A stretch of DNA of 64,000 nucleotides from Limnoperna fortunei (lineage: Eukaryota > Mollusca > Bivalvia > Mytilida > Modiolidae). The notes beneath the pieces are model-generated. The model saw only the letters and a list, made by a program, of their open reading frames with translations, made no database searches and was not told the DNA's origin. Shown here one piece after another: positions 12,601 to 21,600 of this stretch (position 1 is its first letter; the number at the start of each line of letters is the position of its first letter). Both the position numbers and the translations under genes were made by a program. The stretch spans positions 61,942,648-62,006,647 of the forward strand of contig OX104115.1 of the NCBI GenBank assembly GCA_944474755.1, read 5' to 3'.

Positions 12601-15600
12601 ATTTATTTTGTCGACTTTAGAGAATGCATATTTCCAAAACAGTGTTCTTATATTAAGCTAATTATTTAATGTGTTTACAAAGTGAGAGCACAAAATAAGG
12701 TATATAAAAATGAGGACAAATATAAGGTCTGCCCATGTTCTTGTTTTGCAATTTCGAAGCGGTTCTAAGAGGACGCTTTTAATTGTAATACTGTTATTTT
12801 AAACTAATAAGATATATCCCAAAGCAGTATGTTAAAGCAAATACAATTGACATAAACATATATTCTCGTCATTTTACTGAATATACCTGAACGAAATTGT
12901 TCCAGTTTGAAATTTTCAGTTGAGCGTAATATGACGTCGGAATTCTAATTGTGACGTTATATTAATTCTAATGAAGAATTGTTAAAACATAATGTATCAG
13001 GAGTAGTTTGAATCATATAAATCTCAGAATTCAGACTTAAAAATAACTGCATTATTAACAATAACGATAATTAGGGATAATACATAACCAACTGCATTTT
13101 TAAGTCAGTTTTTACATTTACACAAAACTCACAGCTTACGCATGTGCGAACATAAACTTATTGGAGTTTTAACACGGGTTTTTTTACATAGCTAAAGCAG
13201 GATGTCATATTAGAATATAAGACATAGATATAATAAATTCTTAACGTGATTTGTTTTAGTATGACCGTTTTTTCTTGGATCGATTTAGGTTTAGTAAAAG
13301 TACAGAAAAATTATAAATATGAACCGAATATATACATCTGTTTAAACAACTAACTAGACATTAATGACCTATAAATTCATTTTTTATATTTAAAATCTAT
13401 TAATTTGGAAATATCAATCACTAACATTATCTTTAATAATTTACAATGTTCCTCATTTTAAAAAAAATTGTTCCGTTTTTATTATTTCTTCTTATCCAAA
13501 AACCAATGAAAAATACAGCTGTTCCGTCGCCATTGCAATTTCCCCATTTCTGGGATAGTAGATTTCTACAAACATCTCTTCCGAATATACTAAGGTTGAA
13601 TTAAGCCAATTTTTAACATTTTGGCTAAAATTAAATTTGCAAGTATAAAGATACCTTAACATGCAGCTGGTCTAAATGACTTCTTTATCTAAAAGGATTC
13701 TTATATTGCAAAATGCGTTCTTATTGCAAAACGGGTTGACTACTCCAACCCATTTGGCAATAAACTTCTGATGTTGAAAAATATGATGGAACAGATGATA
13801 TATACTTATAATAGTATATCGTAATATTTGTACTTGTGGATATATAATCCATAACATCATAAAGTACGATTTGTACATGTTTATAATTTTATTGCAAAAC
13901 GGGTTATTGCAAAATGCGTCCTTTTTGCAAAACGGGTTGACTACTCCAACCCGTTTGGCCATAAACTTCTGATGTTGAAAAATATGCTAAAAAGAGGAAA
14001 TATACTTATAATAGTATATCGTTATATTTGTACTTGTGCATTACAAATTTTATTGCAAAACGGGTTATTGCAAAATGCGTTCTTATTGCGAATCGGGTTG
14101 ACTACTCCAACCCGTTTTGCAATACACATCTGATGTAGATAAACATGATTAAAAATAGGATATATACTACTAATTGTATACCGTTTTATTTGTAATTGTG
14201 CATAGAAAACCCACAACATCATAATAAACAAATTGTACATCTTTGAAAATTTTATTGCAAAACGGGTTGTTATTGCAAAACGGGTTGTTACAAATCCCTA
14301 CAACATCTTAGTTATTTGGATTTTCAAAATTTGTGGGCTTGAACGTTACTGATTAGTCTTGATAAACGAGCGTCGTCAGGAATAATAATTTGTATAATTT
14401 TGGTATCTTTGATGACATTTTATTGTATCTTCCTTCAATAATGTTATGGCTGAGATCACAAACATTTTGATAGATACTAGGTTGATCTACAATGTACACA
14501 GTTGATCTATATCGTACTGAAACTTCATTGGTTTTTATCTTTCAATGTACGTAAATTGAGCACCTGAGTTCGCTCATGGTTTATATATGATTTGTTAATT
14601 TCTTCATTTTCATTTTGGTCTTTTAAGGGTTTCTTTATTTCTTACTGACTGTAAAGCCTTATCAATGCTTGGATTAAGTTCTTGTTCCACTTTACTCTCT
14701 GTGAGCTTTGCTACAATTTCACAGACCTTTGTCCGTCATAGCAGATCATATATCAATCTCAATTTTATTCGTATCGAAAGTTCGTTTGAACTCAAACGAT
14801 CTGTGAAGATAGCGAAGTGACAAGTATGGGTTTGTTTAAATCATACAAAAATAACTTTGCATGTACCTGCAAACTTTGTTCCAGGCATTTCAATTTCAAG
14901 AATCTCGTTATCAGATCTTTCAACTTCATTTTTAAGCGTAGTATTATTAAGATGGATTGTTCCTTCATGTGCATCTGAAAAGCGAAGAAATATATACTTT
15001 AAAACTTAAAGAAATTAGTTATTAAGAATCTACTTTTCTGAATGTTTTCGAACAGGGAAATAATGACCACAACGACAATTCGATAAAAAATTTTCCAGAA
15101 GCTAATGTTTGTGAGTAAGTGTTATGCATATACTAATAGAAAATAAATACTTTATTTGTTATTATTTTTAATGATTAACAATGTTATCAATAGGCATTTC
15201 TCCAGCTTCAAAAATGAAAATATTGCACTCTAAGTAAGAGACTTTGGTAATGGTAACATTTAACAGCGATACAATTCGGGGTTATTGCAATTGCTTAATT
15301 TATAGCTTTAAACTATTTACGATTACATATTTTATACATTTTATATTAATATTTCGTATAAGTTGCATTGGTATATTGTAAATCAAATCCACTTTACATC
15401 TGTCTTTATTGAATGCCTTTTAAAATGTCTATTCAAACATCATTTCATCTTGAAATTATGTCTTTATATATAGTAAACATGTATATGTAATATGGACCTC
15501 TGTGCCAAAATGTCAGTAGGATGTGAGTGACTCCACGTTAATTGACATCAACAACTAGTTTTCCTGTTGAAGCTTAGAGGTTTTACACGGTACACCGGCT

Positions 15601-18600
15601 TCCTCCCAATAAAAAACAGTCGCCATGGTACAACTGAAAAGTTGCCGAACCCATAAACAACTCAAAAATTTTAATGACAATAATTAGATGGTATTTTTTT
15701 CAAATATATTTATAAATTAGATAAATATATGAAAATCTTCCAAATCACTATTTAAAGATTCTTACACTCTTGTTCCAGAATGTCGCAGCATCAATTGTCG
15801 TTTTATAGTTTGAAACAAAGGCTACTATAATCGAAAGTACAGTATACCAAACGAAACGATACATAGGTATAAGTGATTAACTGACAAAAATACGAAAGCT
15901 TGTGAAGGTAATGACTGAACAAAATCTTCTTTACACTGTATAAAAATGTTCCGTATAACAGACAACTCTTTTGTCTATGCATAATATAAAACAAGAACTT
16001 TTATTTAAGATGGTAGTCACCTCCAGATGCTGCTTTTCGATCAAGACGTGGTACAAATATGCGCAACAAGCATTGGTAGTAATTTGAATTAAAATTAACT
16101 GACAAATGGAAGCTGAGAAAAAGAGTATACAAGAATAGTCAAGAAATATTAAAGGGCTTTAACTCGTTAGAAGTCGTCGAGCTGTTTATTTTGTGCCAAC
16201 GATATTCTCAACTAGTCATGGAAATGCTGTATGATAAATGATAGCCTTTAAGCTTTGCTTGCATTGTTTCACAAGTGTTTAGAGAAAACACATATTCAAA
16301 CATTTGCCCAAGGGGTCTAGATCTTGACTAAATCGCGCGGCAACAGCCATTAAACTTCTGATTTAGTTTTAAAATATTTTATTTGCTCAAATTTGCAAAA
16401 AGAATAAGACACAAGTTAGACAAACTTATAAAGTCTTCTCCAAATATACAATATGTTGCAAAAGAACATTTATGGAGCATACATACAATTTAATACAATA
16501 TATATTATATGTGTAAGATAAGATCTGTACAGTACATGAGATAAGTGGAAGGAACCAGAAAAAACAATTAGCAAGATAAACGAATAATTAGAGAATAAGG
16601 GTGGTGGTGATGAATTGTGTGCTTCAAGAGCCCTGTGAACAAGTTATTAATTAACGTGGAATCTTTCTGACCCTTTGATATACTCAAATACATGTTTAAA
16701 ACTTGTTTGTTCTGCTCAGTGGACAATAACGGGTTACCACATGTTAAAAGTTCTAGATTTATTGGACAATAATTGGGCAGCCAGGAAAGGTTCTCAAATA
16801 ATCTGTCTCTGATGGTATATTTAGAACATGCAAAGAAATAATGATATGAATCTTCACGGTTAGATCCACAAAGACAGGATGGATCAGAAATAATATTAAC
16901 TCTGTAAAGATCAAAGTTTAAAAATGAAGCTAAGCATCTTAGCTGGGTTAGGACAATATTAAATTTACGCTGTCCATATTCATAATGCTTCGGAACTTTT
17001 ATACATGGGTTCATGTTTTTAAGTTCGGATTTGAATTTAAATATAGAATCAACATTACGGATCGTCATATCCAAACTGTTCCACTGTCGAATAGCTGATG
17101 GTATGAATGATTCGTTAGTTAAGGACAGTCTACAATAAGGGGTCATAATGTTATTACCGTTACGCAAGGGATACACTGAAGTGCTTTGTATAGTTGGTGG
17201 TATTAGATTACACAGATATGCTGGTGCAGAGCTATGTTGTTTATTATAAAACATTTGTAGCTTTCTACGTTTCCTACGATCGGCTAAATGCTCCCACCCA
17301 GTTTCAGTATAAATGTTAGTTGTATTAGTAAAACGTGGTAGGCCTGTGACAATTCGAGCAGTCTCTAGCTGCAGTAGCTCGAGCGTATTAAAGTAACCCA
17401 CACCAACGTTGTCCCAAACTTCATAGGCATACTCGAAAAGGGGTCTTATAAAGACTAAATAGAGTTTCTCTAGATCTTTTCGATTAAGTTTGTATTTAAG
17501 CTTCCTTAGTACATTTAGGTGCCTTGAAACACTACATATAATATTTTCAATATGTATGTTCCACTTAGCATTGCTGCTAAAAGTGACTCCTAGATGTTTA
17601 TGAAAAGTAGTAACTGGAATATCTATATTATTTAATGAAATCTAATTTCTGGCTGTGATATATTTGAAAATAACATAATTTCTGTTTTTTTCCGGATTAA
17701 ACGACATTAACCATTTTCTTGACAAATCGTTCTGCTCTCTAAGATCGTGATAGTAAACTTCTGATCAGAACAAAACAAATTGTACAGGACCATTTAAGAA
17801 CAACTTACAAACAATACAACTTCAATCTGCTTCTGAGTTTCTGAGAATGCATATGCACATTTTCCAAAAGATTCTATGTGAAATGAATATTGCTAATATA
17901 TTATTTTTCATTTGGCTACCGGATATAGAGAAACAGCATTTTTAATATTTTGAAGGAACTTTTTTAGCATTATATACTAATTTCATTTGGTTGATGTTTA
18001 TAAAAGATGACAAAGTAAATGAATTTTTGTGTTAATAAACATTTGTTTAGATACAAATTTCCATGATAAACACTCTAGTACTAGCACAACTGCCTTAATG
18101 CAGACACAGGAAATAAAGAAAGAAAGATTTAAACATATAAAGAAAAACAACAGTGCAATTATAAATCTAGGTTAAAGCAAACACACACATCACAGAGAAA
18201 AATTTATTGTCATCTCCAGGAAAACGTAAAATCCAGAAAAGGAAAGACTACATATAAATCTGACAAAATATCTTATATTAAAGAAATAGAGTCCCATAAC
18301 GATAAAATAAATGAAGTTTATAAAAAATATCGAACACCTAGGAATCTGTCAAAAAAGACAATCCATAAATCAAACGTCTAGAAACCGGCAAACTTTAGAG
18401 CCAAAAACCCAAACTTAGAACTGACCACAGGCATTTAAAAAGAAATGGTGAGTTAAACCAGGTTTAATGGGATGGCAAACCTTCCGCTTTAATTAATTTA
18501 GTATTTGATTTTTGTTGTTTGATGAAAATGTATAGTCATAAGGACTGCCATTGAACTTCTGACGGGACGACACCAACTTAGACACCCGTTTTACTGACCT

Positions 18601-21600
18601 ACGTATGCCGACAGGAACAACACCGTTGACCATACTTACGTAGCTTACATATGAAATAATAGGTTGTAACGAAAATCAAACCTACAAAAATAATTTGTAA
18701 AAGCGTAAGCACAGAATAATCAATATTGTCATAAATAGTATACTTCCTTTTGTTTTCAATGATTTTACTTTTGCTTTCCAATTGTATTTGGAAAAAATTC
18801 TTTGAGTAAGTTTTGTCTTAAAAGCGATTCATGTAGAAATGAAAACAATCATATCTTCATGTAAAATAGACATTACAGACATATGAAAGTAGTTTTTTTT
18901 ATAATTAGAAATAATGTTTAAACATGCTTTTAAAAAGTGTTATCCATAATGCTCCTTAAATGTCATATTTTCAATCTGATAGAAAAAACCTCTGCTATAT
19001 AATTGTATATCTTAGCAAAAATATCTGAAAGACAAATATCCATCATTTGTCAACTATTGGGTACAATCTTATTATAATTCGTTAAAACGTGTTTTGCTAT
19101 TAAGCGTGACTTTACCAATGCATATAATCCATATGCTTGTAAGTGTTGTTACTAGGAATATTCTTCTACTGATCGTATGCGCTGAAAAAGTTTTAGACTT
19201 AATGAATAACATGAAAAAGCGGTTATTTGATGTAATTCCAGTTACACATTATCAATGATAAAATAAAAAAATACACGTTGAAGAGTACTATCAAATTGAA
19301 ATAAATATAGTAAATGCAAACATGGGGTTTAAAAGTATCATGGACTTAAAGACAATTTATTTAATTAGTTTTATTTATTGTGTACGTTCAATCGGGTTTA
19401 AGATTTAAATTCATTGTAAATAAAAGTATTTTTATTATATTTAATTTTTAAATTTTTTTTATATGTCATATAAAGTACAGAAACATTTGGGAACAAAAAA
19501 TATCGATAGATTTATGGCAAGAAAATGTCAAAGAATTTCTCGGTCCGGGTTAGAGATGTATAGATTATTACACGTCGAATTCCATATCTGCCGTAATATT
19601 TTCCCGAGACTTTCATATCTGCTCAAATGCTTCAGCCAAGGGGGCATATAGGTCGAGAGAGGATATCATGGTAGATATGGAATTCGACATGTAATAATCT
19701 ATTTATCACATATTTACATGTGATTAAAAAACTTTTAATATTGTTTAATTTGTTATTTAAATATATTTTATTATGTTTATATCTGAAGTCTGTTTGCGTC
19801 TCTAGATTAAGAACCACATTGTGTTTGTGTAAGCAGTGTCAATATCTTCAATATCGTATTCATTTTTCCTTCTAGGGTAAAAGTTCTCTATGAAATCAAC
19901 GAAAGCAGTTCTAGTAAAAAATTTTAAAAATCACGGTTTTAAAAATTGACACGCCAAGACGCGTACTTCGTCTGATAAAGATTCGTCAGTGGTGCTCAAA
20001 CCCAAAACATATTTAAAACCTAAATAAGTAAGATGTTGTAGAGTTTTTTTATCAAATTTTTTTTTAAATTTCAAAATTTGCTAACTAAAGGTCATCTATT
20101 CATTGCGAACAGAAAAAAAAGTCCACCATCAGAGACATCGACCCAGTTGTTGCAAAATAAATGTCTTCAAAGATATTATTGTTATATAATTTAAAACGCC
20201 AGACACGTTTTGTCAAACCAAAAGCATATGATTAGATACTTCTATGTTTATTACATATGCAGAATTACACATGTTATATATAAATATGTGATGAACCAGG
20301 TTATCTATGTTTGAGAGTATATTCGCAAGATACTACGTAACCAGTTCGAAAAACCCGGCGCGTAATCCTGGTGTATCTTCTTTTTTCAACAGTGATATAC
20401 AGTATTCAAAATATGAACCCAGATGGCAAAAAACTGTACACTTCAACCCTTAATTTCTAATAGTAATACCTATTATTACGGATATTACGGAAGCTTTGAA
20501 TGCCGATCAGGAATTTTATGTAAATTTAAAATGATGACAACATACCCTATGCGATAATATATTTTTCTACGATTTATCAGCGAGATAATAGTGTTTTAAT
20601 CTAAATACTTTATTCGTAATATTGTGACTAAACATTCCATGCGACACTGAAAAAACTGCGTATTCCGATCGAGCTTTAACCACGATTAACACTATAGATC
20701 TCGAAAGATATCGGTAACCATGGGAGTTTAATACATTTGTCTAAATACTTACATACTATTCTAATTAATTTCCCGTTATGGTCTTTAAAAAACGTTTCAG
20801 ATGTAGGACGTTTTAAAAATTGTCTGTTCCAAAGAAAAATAAAATGTCCAACTTGTCTGGAATAATTTATTTGTACCAATCGCCCCAATTGTTACCAAGG
20901 ATATATATATATATATAAGGTCATTTAAGCAGCATTTTGCAGAGAGTAAGTACAAGGTTCATGATGGAATAATAATAAGGACGTAAAATTGTTTCAAGTA
21001 AATAAATAAACAGAACTGTTGGATGATCCATGAAAAATAGAACCCCAAAAATTTTTAGTTACCTGTAATTGTAGTTGTTAATTTTACATCTTTGGGATAT
21101 GGCTTTTGGAGTATCACTCTGTAATAATGACTGATTATTAAAGAGGAAAGAAATTATTAAATATAAAAAATATTTTCGCCATCGAGGGATAACAAAATTT
21201 CCGTTTGCACATTGTATAATCCGCCCAATTAAATGTGCACAACGGAAATATTTTGTTATCCCTCGATGGAGAAGATATTTTTTTGTAGTTAATACTTATA
21301 AATAAATTTAAACAATAGAATAAACTCAACAACTTTATTTTTGTAACTGGACATTTTTGAAAAAAAGAGATCAACACAAAAACAGTTCGTTTCCCGTGGA
21401 GTAATATATGACGTCAAATGGCGCGTGTCTCCATGACGATCAAATTTGTTTTCCATCGTCTTATAGAAAATATTTTCCAGCCAATCAAAAGTCAGTATTG
21501 TCGCAAAATTTATTTAAATAGTAGTATATGATGAGTTGATTCTGTGTTTCGGTCAAGTTTTGCTTTCAATAACCTTAATATTTGCATTAGACAAAGATCA

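Noticed and set aside
14792..14974. 60-codon minus-strand frame beginning with ATG at 14974
   Set aside because: This frame of exon 6 conflicts with the splice phase of both neighbouring exons; the phase-1 frame was used.
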